The notes under the pieces: generated by a model
What the model saw: the letters and a program-made list of their open reading frames with translations, nothing else
Database searches by the model: none
Told to the model about the DNA's origin: nothing
Shown: positions 21,701-36,700 of the stretch, piece after piece
Layout of the letters: the number at the start of each line of letters is the position of its first letter
Position numbering within the stretch: position 1 is the first letter of the stretch
Origin: Paraescarpia echinospica
Taxonomy: Eukaryota; Annelida; Polychaeta; Sabellida; Siboglinidae
Length of the DNA stretch: 64,000 nt
Direction: 5' to 3'
Assembly: GCA_020002185.1 (NCBI GenBank)
Contig: CM034533.1
Location: 37,423,219 to 37,487,218, forward strand
Made by a program: the position numbers and the translations under genes

Positions 21701-24700
21701 AATCAGATGTCGATATAGTGAATGATTGGACAGTAAACCAAGATAACATCTACGCTTGATGACAAAGATAACTCAAGCTAGTAATATATCGCTATCAATA
21801 CATGGTTAAAAGGTATGCAACCATTCACCAAATTACTTGTTCAGCAAACCTTGAACAATACAGCATTTACAAAACGGAAAATGTTTTGGTGCAGATCAGT
21901 TAAGTTTATCTACATCCGTATTGTCAGATATCGTTTCGAGCATCATTTCTGCACCTAAATTAGTTACAATACTATGAAAAGACTGTTGACTGTTGAGAAG
22001 CGAGGAGATGGGTCTTACCTGCTAGTCCTACATGGAAGCCAATGGCACTGAGAGAGAATGGGAAGTTGGACACATTCACTCCAATCTTGATCCACTGTCA
22101 ACATAAACCAAATTTTGTACAAAAGCACACAAGATGCTGTCTATCATATTGCATTAGACGACTGCATTGGTAGTTCTACATGGTTTTGAAACCTATTTTT
22201 ATTCAGGCAAACAAGTACTTTATATAATATGTTCAACTAACAATAGCTTAACAAAAAAACTAAACTGTCTTTTTCACATGGACTCCTTGTGATATACTGT
22301 TTAAAATAAATCACAGTGATAGTAGATACAGGTATGTGTATCATGTCAGAAGGAAATTTGCATCACAAAAAAAGATTGTGTTGAATAATTTTTTTAATTC
22401 AAAAATTATTATTTTTTAATCAGTCATGATTCAATCAGATAAATTGTAATCATATTCAATGCTTTATTGTTGGTGTACTTCAAATTTCAGGTGACTTTCC
22501 GTCGAAAGTTTTAAAACAGAACAAAATCAAAAATAAAGATTGTATTTCTATTACACACTGATTACATGCATTTACAACATTACAGAGCACAAAGTGAGTT
22601 GGTAAATTGCATAGCAACTGTTGCTATGCAATTCAGATTATATGTAATGTTGCACACAGCGCCCCCTAGTGGCCATCATGGCCGTGGATGGTGTGCACCA
22701 ACAGTGCTGCCCAGACGATGTGCTTCTCTGCGCTTCTTTTCAACAATACTGCCTTTCTGCTGCATCAAAGCAAGTCATTCTCCATTTTTCGCCTTTGTCA
22801 GTTTCTCAACTGACATGCCATTCAAATCCCATGGCGACTGTGGTGGCTGTGACGAAGCTCTCCATCACGACGTTGAACTCGTAGACTGCCATTGCAGCAC
22901 CAGCATCCAGTCGCACCTTGCCACAGAAGTCCGTCTTTGTACATTTCCTCCACACAATTGCGTAGACACCTTCTTTGTTATTTTGGGTTTTATCCTTCAA
23001 ACATAGACGCACAAACTGGCCGGCCTCTGCAACTGCAGTACCCATCGCACTTGCAGTGCCCTCAAAGTTTTTGTTGCACACAGGTGCTGCCTTCCATGCC
23101 TGGTACTCTTCGCTGTCTTTGTCCATGTGTCCCCCCCCCATAATGGTGCAGCCGTGGCAGCAAAGGCTCAATACTGCGTAGTCAATGACAAGGCAGGTGA
23201 TAAAGTCGATCACACTGCCAATGCCATCATAGTATGACTGGTTGTCCTTGTCATCCAGAACGAGTTGTATGACACATTGATGTCTGTCACATCCTCTGGA
23301 GGGATGCCAGAGAGCTCAAACTTCAAAGTAGGCTTGGTGTCTCAGGTTTTCTGGTGGATGCAGGGTGAATCCAGCCACCAACAAATCCGTCTCAGCCCAG
23401 AAAATCCAACCCCACAGTCCATGATTCCTGCCACCATTCTCCTTGTTGTGGCAAAGTGCCATGATCCCCATTCTTGCCTGAAGACAGGGTCTCACTAAAG
23501 ACATGTCCACAAGTGGTGCACTCAGTGTGGAATCCAATGACGGCTCCCTTGTTCTTGTCGATGACAACAACTGTCAAGTCTCCCCTACACACGGAAGATT
23601 CTCGACGAGTTTCTTAAGCGAGGTCACTTGAACAAAGAGACAACTGTCATCTGTCACAGGACATTGAGGTTCACCATTATTGTTGACATGGCTCATCTGT
23701 CTGTGAAGAGGACGTGATTGAGGGTTCGCCGAAGGAAGGCTGATCATCAGGTCCAGCACTAATGTCCATTTCAACTGTTTCCACAATGCCACCTTCCACA
23801 ACGTTGACGACCACGCTGCCACTAGCCACAGCACCATCTCCGGTAATATCAGTAGGTTAATGCCGCTGGTCTCATGCAGATTTTAGCTGCGCTAGCATAG
23901 ATCGCTTCCTCATCCCATACGACATCACTGTAGACTGTTTTACTCCACGATCCCTCGGCAACTTTACCAAAAATTGTGTACTAACAAAAGAAAAGCACTG
24001 AGAAAAAACAACAGTCGACCCGGTTGGTTGTTTTGCCGAACCTTGCATTACCCCATATAAGGACATTTCCGTACAGATACGCCTCGCGTTCTAACGCTGA
24101 TTGGCTGCATTCTAATGAGTGTTTGCCGTCTTATAGTCAGGAGAAATAGCTAAATTTAGATATCCAACATAGCAGCATCCAGTAAGGCAAGGTCCCGGTA
24201 ACTAAGGAGTGAAATATGCCTATATGCATTTGTTAGCAAGTCAAAGGAACTCTCATCAACACTGGTGATCAAATAAAGCATTTATTTCACCTATAGACAC
24301 ATAAATATGAACATTTGAGAATTAGAAGTTGAAGTTAAGATGTTTTTATAGTGAAATATACGGAAAACAAAATTTCAATAAAAATCGTCACAAATCTCGA
24401 AGCGTGTCCCCTTAAATGCGACAATAACAAGTGAGAGGGGGCGGGTATAAATGACAAGTGAGAGAGGGTGGGGTTACTACTGACCATGATGAGAAGCAAC
24501 AGGAGGGGCACAAGGACCAGCACGGTGAAGACATTCGAGATGAAGGTAGATGGACGCTTGTCCGCGACACGGAACATGTGCTGCAACAGACGTAGCACTA
24601 GTATTTAGTGTCAACATTTCGAGGTCTCGTGTATGCGAACATAGTTAATAAATTGTGGTAAACTCAATATGACATAATTACCTCACAAGAAACTTTTTTC

Positions 24701-27700
24701 TCTTCTTTTGAATATTCGAGTGTTTCTCAGGCTTCATCGGCAGAATGACATTACAGGTGTGTCACATGAACATTGTCATATGACACAAGCTGGACGACTG
24801 CCGATGAAGCAGTCAAAATATTCAAAGGAAAAAAGTTTCTTGTGAGGTAATTATGTCACATTATAACAACCAAGAAACCGGATCATCAATCCATTCAAGG
24901 TTGTTGTAAACTTGTCGTCATATTTTATTACAATTAATTTACTGTTTAGATGATTTTGGTATACTTGTATTAGAAATCACTTGTATTGGTATATAATATT
25001 TTCAACTTGTACATCAAAGGTCATCCTTCAACATTAGCTGCTGTACGTTTGATTTAGTATAAATCATGGGTTAATAATTTCACTTATTTAAAGTGTGGCA
25101 CATAATATCTATCATTTATCATTGAAAAAAACACAAGCTACTTCTTTTCCATTGCTCGTATCTGATTGTCTGTTTGAATGCGATATTATTTGAGACAATC
25201 AATAAAGCACATTGTCCTGTCATTGGGCCACACCTTGATCTCAGGCTTGGGCTTGTAGCTATCAAGTCTACCAGAGGAAGGCTGCAGAGAGTCGGAGAAC
25301 CTGAGATTCACGTCCGCCTGAAACAACATAAGAAACAGTCAACATGGACCAAGGCTGTCTTGGTTCAACACTTATGTCTATATGACACATACCTCAGAAG
25401 GGCAGGATACACGTAAACCAAAAGGCTTCCTTGTCCATCGGCCATCTAGAGTTAACTCTCAGAGTGTCTTTTCGGCCTAACCGTACCTGCCTTTGTTGTA
25501 ACAATCTTCATTTCTTTCACGCGTAACTGACATGCGAACATTTGGTATCTATGGAACATCAATTGAAAGACTTAATTCACCAAATCAGAACCATGGTGCC
25601 AATTGTAGCATCATCAGTCCTCCAAAGCGAAAGTCGAAAACAAAATGTCGGAGCAGTGTTCGGCAATTTATCCACTTCGAAAGGTTATTTTGGATTATCT
25701 CAAGATTCTGCATCAAACGTTTTAATAAAATGCCTGACAGTATTCATAAATAAGGTTATTATACTAGTTCAGATAGTTAGAAATGACTTCTTGTTAAATG
25801 TCTGATAACTGCCACAGCAAAGATGCTATTTACAAAACCTACACAAACTACAATGTATTTTATGAAGTTTAAAGTACATCTACATATTTACTTCTCAAGA
25901 AACTTGTTTTTTATATTTCATAAGCAGAATGACGATAGGGGTGTCACATGACCACTGTCATTCTGCTGATGAAGACCGTGCAAAGTGGCAAAAAAACAAG
26001 TTTCTTGAGAGATAAATATGTCTAATTATAAAAACCAAGAAACCGGATCATCAATCAATTCCAGGAACTAAATATTTGTGTACACAATACATGGGAACAA
26101 TTATGTAATTAATTACATAAAAACAAGGCATAATTAATTAGCAATACTTCGGGTAAGAATGGCATAAATAACAACATTGAGGCGACTACATCGTGATTGT
26201 TAGAACATCAAGTAAGATGAACCTACAACAATCCAAGAGAGTGGGTTTTGGATGACGGCGTCGCCCACAATCAGCTCCATGGTGTACTGGCCAGACAAGT
26301 AGCCAAACTCCTTCTCGCGACTGCCCACGTCCTGCAACAAGCTCAGACAACTGACCACAAATGTTGAAGGCACCTACACCATCATTAGACACAATCTCTT
26401 TTTAAATTAATGAAGCTCCAGTAGCGCATCCTGGTGTTGACAGTTTTCTTTACACAAAATCACTGTTAATGAGAGAAATAGATTTGACAGAAAAAAATCA
26501 GACTTATGAGTTCATAATATTATCAAATTGGTTCACTGGACCTGCTCACCTGTCACTTTCAACAACTACAATGCGACAGTGCAAAAAAATTTAATTCACC
26601 TAAAGTTGCATATTTATAAAATAGTATATATTTAGTTTTTTTCGACAACTGATTCAAATAGCACAATCCATTGTCACTAACAACTCTATCAAATTATGAC
26701 CAAGAACAGAGTCGCCAAACTTTATGTGGTATACATACAACTCATAAAAATGTAATCTAACTGCGTCCTAAACACATCATATTGTATAACACTCATCAAT
26801 CATAAAACACAAAATAAAAGTTTTTACATATTTTAGTGCATCGTAACATACCAGGTCAAACGTGTATGTATTTGATGAATCAACTTCGGCCACAAAGATG
26901 ATTTCCCGACGTGTCTTCTCATTGGTCAATCGGACAAAGGTCTGGTGAGCTGTCATCAGAGAATCTGCAGCCGTGTTGCGCAGCTGAAACTTCATGATGA
27001 TTCGCTGCAGATGGTCCGCGTCGAGCACACGTGCTACTTTGTTCGGTGGCTGCAACCTGGTGATGCAAACAAGAACCACATTCATTAATCGTTATTAGAA
27101 TTCATAATAACAATTCAGGTTATATACAGTCACATTACTTTGCTATCAGTTACGATAGAATAAAACATGAACAGGTTTTCAATACTGAACTTGCTTTTCC
27201 ACTTCAACTAGGAAGAAAAATATATATATATACATATGTAGAACTACCAATGCAGTCGTCTAATGCAATACGATAGACAACATCTTGTGTGCTTTTGTAA
27301 AAATGTTGTTTATGTTGACAGTGGATCAAGATTGTAGTGAATACATATGTATGTATATATTCACTACTATCTTGATCCACTGTCAACATAAACAAAATTT
27401 TTACAAAAGCACACAAGATGTTGTCTATCGTATTGCATTAGATGACTGCATTGGTAGTTCTACATGGTTTTGAAACCTATTTTTATTCAGTCAAACAAGT
27501 ACTTTATATGATATGCTCAACTAACAAAAGCTTAACAAAGTAAAATTAACCAAACTCAAATGAAAATACAATATTCTACAGTTCACGGCACAAATAAATT
27601 ACTTCTTCATTCTAGCATTATCATTGTCTCCATATAAAATATACGCTGTGTACAGTATACACGCCACTAAGGTGAATGCAACAAATGTTTCTTCAAAGAA

Positions 27701-30700
27701 AATACTGTTAAGTTGTGCCTGTAGTCGATCTCAACTTCAACAGTGCCTCGTCAGAGTTAAGGGGTCACTTGCTGCAAAATTCAATTTAGGTCAATTTTAA
27801 TGCCAGCTGCCTAAGATTTTAAGGAAATCACCTTTGGGAGTCACAACAAAAATTATTTCAAAAAAATGGGCCAAGTGGCCCTGAAGTCCTTTGGACTAAT
27901 ACGTCTATATGTGACCCCGGCTGACCAAATGAGTGATAAGTTGAACAAATTGTAACATTGTTTTCTTACATTCTTGTAAAGGTTGGGTATGGTGCTTTTA
28001 CATGGTTTCAAAAATTATGACTGCTACAAAAATTGGCGAAGTTATGGAGCATTGAACATGGTAGGGGTCAAAAAGTGAAAATGAAGAAAACGGCTGTTGA
28101 AGTTTTACATTACATATGCAAATGGATTGCATGGAAATATTACATGCATGACATTCAAATGTGGCACACAGTATGTATGTTATGTTGCAACAATACACTG
28201 GAAGTATGAATGTGCTGCTACAAAAATTTATCAAGTTATGCCAGATTATGTCTATGTGTAAAACTAAGAGGACAGATTATTTGAGAGCAAAAGGTAGACT
28301 CACTGTTTGACAGTTTAAAACCTACATGGAACTGTCCAGCTTAACAGGGGTCTAGTGGCTTAATGCTGTCTGTTGACACAAGCTTGTCTGCTCTGGCTGT
28401 GTGTGACCAATTAAATATTAGTCAAGGCCTCAGTGATACAAAGCAGAGTGGACAGTGGGCCAGGCAGTTTCTGGCACATTACACAAATCTACTACTCTAG
28501 TGGGCTCTGTCAGTTGAGGCAAGCCTCTGCCAGTGTCCAATTACAGATTAGTCACACCAGTCAGGCAGCCACAGTGAGGTGTGACAGATTTTCTGCGAAA
28601 GGGATTAGTTGAATAAAAGGACTGTTAGCATGATAGATCATCTGCTGCAGCAGACAGTTTAGTTGGCAAATTTAGCATTTTAGGGGATCTTTGGTGCCCT
28701 TAGAATGATTCAATCAAATACAGATTTCTTGTGTACAGTTGCACTGCCACATGAAATGTCTATGCAAAATTAGAGAAAAAGTTAATGAAGACTTTTTGAA
28801 AAAATAGGCAAAATGTGAAAATTTACCAGTTTTGGGGTCTTTTTTGGGGAGTCATTAGGTGCCCTTAGAATGATTCAATCAAATACAGATTTCTTGTGTA
28901 CAGTGACACTAACCTAAGGAATGTCTATGCAAATTAGAAAAAAAGTTGCTGAACAGTTTTTGAAAAAATAGGCCAAATGTTACATTTTTTACCAGTTTGG
29001 GGGTCCTTGGAGGCCCTAGGGAGCCCTTAAAATGATTCAATCAAATACAGATTTCTCGTGCATAGTGGCAGTGCCCTAAGATGTCTATGCAAAATTAGAG
29101 AAAAAGTTGCTGAACGGTTTCCGAGATATGGCAGCTAACGGCGGACGCAGAGTGATGGCAATAGTCCCTTGGACCTTTGGCCAAAGGACTAAAAAGTAGT
29201 TTGGTTTCAAACGGCACCCATATTGGTTTTTGTAAGAATTTTTCAATGTCTTTTCACATGGACTCCTATATATGTATGAACATATAATTTTATGCTATCC
29301 ACACTTCTTAATAAAAACCACATCATTACTGACGTGTCTGACTTGTTCACCTTCAGTTGATACCTGACTGACTTTGCAGAGAGAGTCCTTTAATGACAAA
29401 CCCAAAGCAAACTGAACGTATTTCAAAGTAAATTGGGATCATTTGAATACCCCCACCAATTAATGAAATGATACGTGGTCAGACTGACAGCAAATGCAAC
29501 AAACCGTTGGTCATTGAAGTACATACCTGGTCATCTTAGGGGCAGTGGTCTGGTCTTTGTCGGCCACCCCCAACTCCACATTTTCTATGGCCACCTTGGT
29601 CGTCACCTTCACTCTCACCTGTCACCAAGCACACACTGTCATACATCTGTCATTACAGTAAAACCTGTCTTGGGCAACCACCCGTTTTTCCCAGCCAAAG
29701 TTATTCAACGTGAACTTGTATATTATCTCGTGATGTATGTTCAAATTGTTGCATACACGGTGTTTTGGACAATTATCAGATACAAATAGTGAGCATGCTA
29801 TGGGTCTGTGTGGTCATTAGTAGTACTAGGCAAGTGGTGGCTCACTGAATGTATATTACTGTCAGAAACAATCTATGCCTAGGAATGTAGTCGGATAAGA
29901 CAGGTCCTGCTGTATTCTTGGAGGTGAAGGATCAATTTGTAATTTGCTCAGTAAAAACATCTTATCCCACTTGCATTTTTAACAATAATTCATTTTTTTA
30001 AATTCACTACCGTCTTGTGGGAGTGTTGACTGGGTGGTTCTGATATAAGTTTGGTTCCTATGTTAATGATAAACATACACAGGACACTCACCTCGGCTCC
30101 GGACGTTCCAATGAGTCTCGAGTCCTTCGTCTGTGGACTCACGCTAACTGTGATGGCATAGAAACCACACGCGGGCTTAGCCTCAAGGAAGTCGAGCTCA
30201 TAGAGGGCGCTACACAAGCAACAACATAGTTAACACCTGCACCTGACAGTCATCTACAAGTCTACTGTAGACACCTTTAATTGATTCTAATCATAATTCG
30301 AAGCCATTACCTTTATCAGGTACAATCTTGCACGGTGCTCTAAATTTTACAACTTTATTTTAAATCTACATAATCATGCTGCAATATCATTATGACTCAA
30401 TTACATAAAACTTGTTACAATAAAATTATTGATAAACATAAATCAACACAGCTACATGCAGGTGCCTTAATCGAATCAACTGGAATGTACCATGCATGGT
30501 TTGTCTCCCTCATCATGGCCACACTGTGACTCGAGGAAGTCTATGGAATATGCACGGTCCTATCCACACCAGTCCGAGAGGACCGGGGACAGGGTTACTC
30601 TCCAACATTGTGGAATGGGAATACACCTCATGTGCCCTATACAGCACAGTCAGCTCCCATACGCCAAGCAGACAGAGCCGGGCAGTTCCAGAGTACACTG

Positions 30701-33700
30701 GACCGCCTGGATGTCAATGTTGATTCACAAAAATTATATTTAACTGTCAGAAAGACACAAGTAATTTCTGGTTCTCAGAACTTATATTGCTGATACAATC
30801 TATATCGTTAGAACATTAGCGGAAGCTCAGAAAGTAAAACATAAATTTTATGATCGCGAATATCTGAGGTCGAATTATCATAACAAAATTTTACTCACCT
30901 GTCAAGGGAGCTTGCTTTGAATGGCTTCTTGCTCATGACAATGGCGTCGTCACCGATGTGTCTGGCTGTGTCGGCAGCGACTGTCACCTTGCCCAGACTG
31001 CCTCCCAACAGGTCACTGACACGAACCTGGGACACACCATCAATGACAGTGTCAAAGGTCAACAAATATATTACTCTAAATGGCCAAACGTCAAATGACA
31101 GCCGTGTTGTATGGTGAAGAAAGGTTTTGTCTTAATAACAAATTAAGCTTACACCCACCAATGGAGAAACAAACCAAAGGTGTCAATTATCACCATTATA
31201 ATGGCAGTCTCTGTTGAACTGATCACCACTTGATTTTCTCAGACAAGAGAAAGACCCTCCATAACAGCAGAGCATATTAAGAACACTTAATGATTATTGT
31301 TGTGTTTTCTAAAATACATTACCAACTGGTAGATCAGAAGCCAATGGAAGTAAATGAACATAAAGGGACGCTCTAAAGTTAACATTTACTGTCCCCACAC
31401 AAAGCAATTTGCACTGCCTCAACGTTATAAACCAACATAATTTTCAACTAATTTGATAATTGTTACTAGTATATTGGTTGTACCATGCATGGTTTGTCTC
31501 CCTCATCATGGCCACACTGTGACTCGGGGAAGTCTATGGAATATGCACGGTCCTATCCACACCAGTCCTAGAGGACCGGGGACAGGGTTACTCTCCAACA
31601 TTGTGGAATGGGAATACACCTCATGTGCCCACTAGGAGGCAGTCAGCTCCCGTACGCCACGCAGACAGAGCCGGGCAGTGCCAGAGTAGACTGGACAGCC
31701 TGGATGTCAATGTTGGTTCACCAAGAATACATTTAATAATAGACAGACAGAACTTATATAGCGCAAATCTTTTAGACAAAAAACTCAGTAAGAAGAACAA
31801 ACCAAGAAATGATTAGTTGTGCTTAATATCCAGTGCCACCTACCTGCACGGTTGGGTACTGATCAGAGACGGACACCTGGCTGGCGAGGGTGACAGCGAT
31901 GGGAACATGGTACTACAAGAAACAGTTCACTCAACAGACATATAAATCTTAGCAAACATCAGATACTTCTAAATGTTTTTACAAACGTAACACAAGCAAA
32001 AGAAACAATTAGATTAACAGCTTGCCCACCTACACACATGGGTTGAACTTAGTGATCAATATTTGTGCTTGCACCGATTTTGTAGCCATCTCAGAATTAC
32101 ACTTTAGTATATAAAACAGTTGGCAGGAAGTGCAGATGTATATATATATATATATATCAATATATTGTTTGTTACAGCTAAGTATGATGACAAAGAGAGC
32201 TGACAAATGAGCATAGAGCACATTATTTTAATTTACTAACTACAATGTAGACTGTCATTATGTCAACAATGTAACTGGTGCTCGGCAGACATCTGACACA
32301 TATTTCAAATCTAAAACTATCATCAGATAACAAGTAATATCACAAGTGACAGCCATACTCGCTATGTACGCCAGTAGACAGAGTGACGTTACCTTGTTCT
32401 CTGTAAGTGTCTTGATGGTCGACAGGATGGTTGCTGCATTCTTCAGCGAGTCCATGTGTTTGCGGTTGAGCATGTAGTTCGCAAACTGGGTCACCTTATC
32501 CTGAAGTCACAATGATAACAAGATTTACTTTGTAATGCGTGCTGGGAAACCAGATGTAAACACTGATACGAAGCTCGGCCTATACGGATCATCTAATAAA
32601 AAAATTGTAATATTTTGATTTGTTAAGAATACATTAAATAATAAACTAATTAATGTACAATACATTATCAGTCAGGTTCAAGTGGAGGAATAAGTTGCCA
32701 CTGTGAAACCATATTACAACAATCCAAGTCCATGGAAGTTTTTCAAAAGCATAAATTATCTCCCCTTATGAGGTTCCCAAATACATGAACATACCATGTT
32801 GCCAATTTGTAATTATTAACAGTAAATTCTTCAGTAAGAAAGATGTGGTAACCATTTGGAGCATGTGATTCTAATAAGGTTGCTTGCTAACTGTGCGAGT
32901 AATGACCTGGAATAAAGAAGTTAAAAACAAAAATGAAAAAAGGACAACATAGGCAAACTTACAGCAAGTACTTTTGGTTCCTTTTTATACGCAGCTGCCA
33001 GTTTGTAGGATGAATCGAGGACGACAGCAGTTGTGTAGAGCCCAGACTCAAACTACAACACAGACGCATCATTCAGTGGTGCGGATGGGCCCAGACATTG
33101 AAATCAAGGCTGAAAACAGATTACTTACAGATTACATTTCTAATAGTTCAAATAGAAATGCGAAATGGTTAGCACAGATCAGTTGGTTTTTATCTGCATT
33201 CATATTGTCAGATATCGTTTCAAGCATCACTTCTGCACCAAGGATGTTTAGGTCAACACCAGAGTGTGACATTTCACACAAACTATCCCCTTCACGATGC
33301 TTACCTGCAAAAACTTTTCGCCAATCTCATCAGCTTGTGCAATGACATCTTCTATGAGGTCAAAGAAAGTCTTTAAATCGCCTTTTAGGTATGATGCAGC
33401 ATAAAAGGCATATCCGTGGCTGCAATGACAACATGCACATTCTTCAACAATCTTCACTCACTACTAAATCTATCACTTTGATCACGTTATAAACCAACAT
33501 AATTTTAAACTAATTTGATAATTGTTACTAGTATATTGGTTGTACCATGCATGGTTTGTCTCCCTCGTCATGGCCACACTGTGACTCGGGGAAGTCTATG
33601 GAATATGCACGGTCCTATCCACACCAGTCCGAGAGGACCGGGGACAGGGTTACTCTCCAACATTATGGAATGGGAATACACCTCATGTGCCCACTAGGGG

Positions 33701-36700
33701 GCAGTCAGCTCCCGTACGCCACGCAGACAGAGCCGGGCAGTGCCAGAGTAGACTGGACACCCTGGATGTCAATGTTGGTTGACTTGGTTCACTACGAATA
33801 CATTTAGTGTCAGCATTACTTGAACAGAAAACAAGGGCAAGTGACAATGTGAAACTACACACAAACCTGAGTGGTGAATCTTCCACCTTGAGAGTTGCAA
33901 GAAGGGCAGAGGAAACCTTCTTGGCATCAACTGAAGCGTCAAATGACACACATTGTCACACAATCTATGGGTGCAGGGCTCAACATTAACGCTTCCGCTT
34001 GTCCGGGACAAGTAATTACCAATGTTGGACAATTACGTTGTCCAGGGCACTTGTCCGATGGGACAAGTTGATTGAGTCACAACAATAACAGGGCCTGAAG
34101 TTGTTACTACCTCGTTGCATTTGCGGGTATAACCTGTGACTAGATAAATTGCTTTAGTTTCCGCGTGCAATTTATAACTGTCCATTAATTATTGTTCTGC
34201 CTGTGGGCGACTGACATTTGGGTCCTTGTCTAGATATATTAATGGGCGTTAGCCATCAAATAAATTGTACTTGATGCCACTTCAACCCCTTGCTCTGCCC
34301 CTGCTTAACCCTCTCGTGGTCAGAACGCCCGAATCAACCCGACTCCCACTCACGGCCAGAACGCCTGAATACGCCCGAATACAGGGGCACATTTAAACTG
34401 GTACCGCGAAACAGTGTCATGCAATAACGGCAATTTATTTTGGCAGTTAACATATAATAATATTGAAGTTTCACTGGGAAGTGTCAAATGATGAAATGAT
34501 GGCGATTTCCGTGACTAAATAGTGCCAACCACCACGCGGTTTTGTAGTCGAACGCAGCGACAAACAATTTCCGGTCCCTCTTTTACGCCACGCAGTGAAT
34601 ATTTTAATGGTGATTTTCAGCCAATGAGATTAAAGTTTAACATTTGCTGCGGGCATAAACATGGAAGCACCCAGGAATTATTCCAAAACACGCGTCCGCA
34701 GGCGATTTCTACGATTAAATGCTAACTTTTGAGCGGTCTATTTTGTTGTAAAGAAGTATTAATGCGCCGCGCAACGAAGCCGGTGGTGTTTTTTAGCTTT
34801 GGTGTAATTCTCGACATTGTCATTATGTCGAACTCCAGTAATTCGGACTTTGATGGGATTTTCGAATCGAGTTTATAACGAACGCTGCCATCGAAGGGGA
34901 ATGTTTTGCACTATGATTACGCATTTTAAACATAACACCAACTTAATAGTTCAGACGAGATGACGGCTATGATCACAAAGAACGCCATTTTGTATAAAAT
35001 CTTGAAAATACATGCTCTGAAAAACTTAAATTATTTCAGTTTTATTTACCATAGACATTTAATTAGTTTTCCAATCTGTAGCATAGTAATTTATGAACAT
35101 TTCATACGCAGCAAGTAACCGCTAATTAGTAATGAAAAATAAAAAATATAAATTAATTGTTGAAAATTATTTAAGTATTTTATTTTTGTCAAACTTTAGC
35201 AATTCATATTTGGGTAATAAATTGACAAATATGTCACATACTTGGCTAGTTACACCAGGAATTAGTTCTTCAGATGTAGTGAAAATTTTATTTGAATCGG
35301 ATCAAAAATTATTTATTTATTTGCATTCATGCAACCCGAGTATATCACATGATTCACTCACAGCACATTCTCTTGATTTAATAGGATTCAATAACAGGCA
35401 CATATTTGCATTAATCTGGCCTTGAAAGGGTTAAGGTCTATTGCAGGGCAAAATATTTATAAACTGTAGCAAGTGAATGATGACTTTGCCTAAAGTCATA
35501 GGTATGAAGTCCTATGCAGACACCCCTGTACTTATATCACTTGGTGACTTGGGTAACCAGTTACAGAAAGGGGCAACTGTTAACTAACTAGCTAGTTTTT
35601 TATTTGTTCAAAGCTTAAACTGAAATAATGTGTGCCTACAGAAAATTCAACATAAAGCCTGTCAATATATATAAAGAGGAGAGTGTTCCCTATGTGAATA
35701 CTGTATGGACATACATACATTCAAAATAAATGTGTATAATTTCATAAAAGCATTCAATTGCTTAACCCTACAGGTGACCACTGGGCCGAATTCGGCCCGC
35801 GCTCGCAACATTCGTTTCCGTCACTAGCAACCGACAGGGGAACGCGAGGTATCATTGGAAAGCTGAATTATTCTTCTTCCTGTGGCATTTTTATCAATGA
35901 GTTTTATCACGTCATGATTCAGTAATAGCTAAAAAAAATTGTAGTAGTAGATGCCCAAATATGGCCGATTTTACTACGTTCTGCTTCAGGAATTTACATT
36001 CCCATTCATTCGGTTGTAGTTGAACGTTCTACGAAAAATACAATAAAATTAAAAAGTTCTGAATATATTTGAGTCTTGTTTGTCTGAGCTGCTGAAATGT
36101 ATAGCTACATTTATCACACTGCATGCATGAACATACAACCGCTCAATAATTATTTTGTCACTGGGCAAACTTGGGTTTCTACTTTACCCTGTCATCTGAC
36201 GTTCATTAAGAATAGTCTAAATTTTACATGGGTCTACCTAAACAAAAATTAATAAAAAAAACATCTGAGATATTTGATTAATTTTGTCTGTATTCATTAG
36301 CTTATGGCTATATTTCTCTAATTGGACATTGACGCATACAACCACTCAGAAATTAGCTAGTAGTAGGGTAACAAAAATAGTTTTTTGCATTTATTTTTGA
36401 TAAATTTTAAACAGTTATATCTTCATAATTATTTGATGTTATGCAAATATCACTGCATAATAATAAAGGGTCTTTTTGCCAACAAAATGATAGCTCAATC
36501 ATATTTCTACAATTAGTATTAGCAAAGTTGTGATTTTTTAAAAGCACCCCTACAAATAGCTCCAAATAGTGTACACCGTGAAAGTTTACTATTGGTCACC
36601 TGTAGGGTTAAGTAATTTTTGGTTGTAAATATCAAAAAAATTACCAGGCAGCATGCATGGCTAGGTCCAATTACATAACTGTATATGGAATTTATCACAA

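Larger units (their letters stand above)
16265..31650. repeat. First copy of the large duplication
   Basis: This block is repeated nearly base for base at 45203-60500. The offset changes from 28938 to about 28944, 28855 and 28865 through small indels. It spans the TPD52 3' flank to RPN2 intron 9. If tandem, the unit is 16265-45202 (28,938 bp). Confidence 0.95.

Noticed and set aside
22566..23006. 146-codon plus-strand frame in RPN2 intron 16
   Set aside because: It is the antisense of the decayed transposase, which is recognisable on the other strand.
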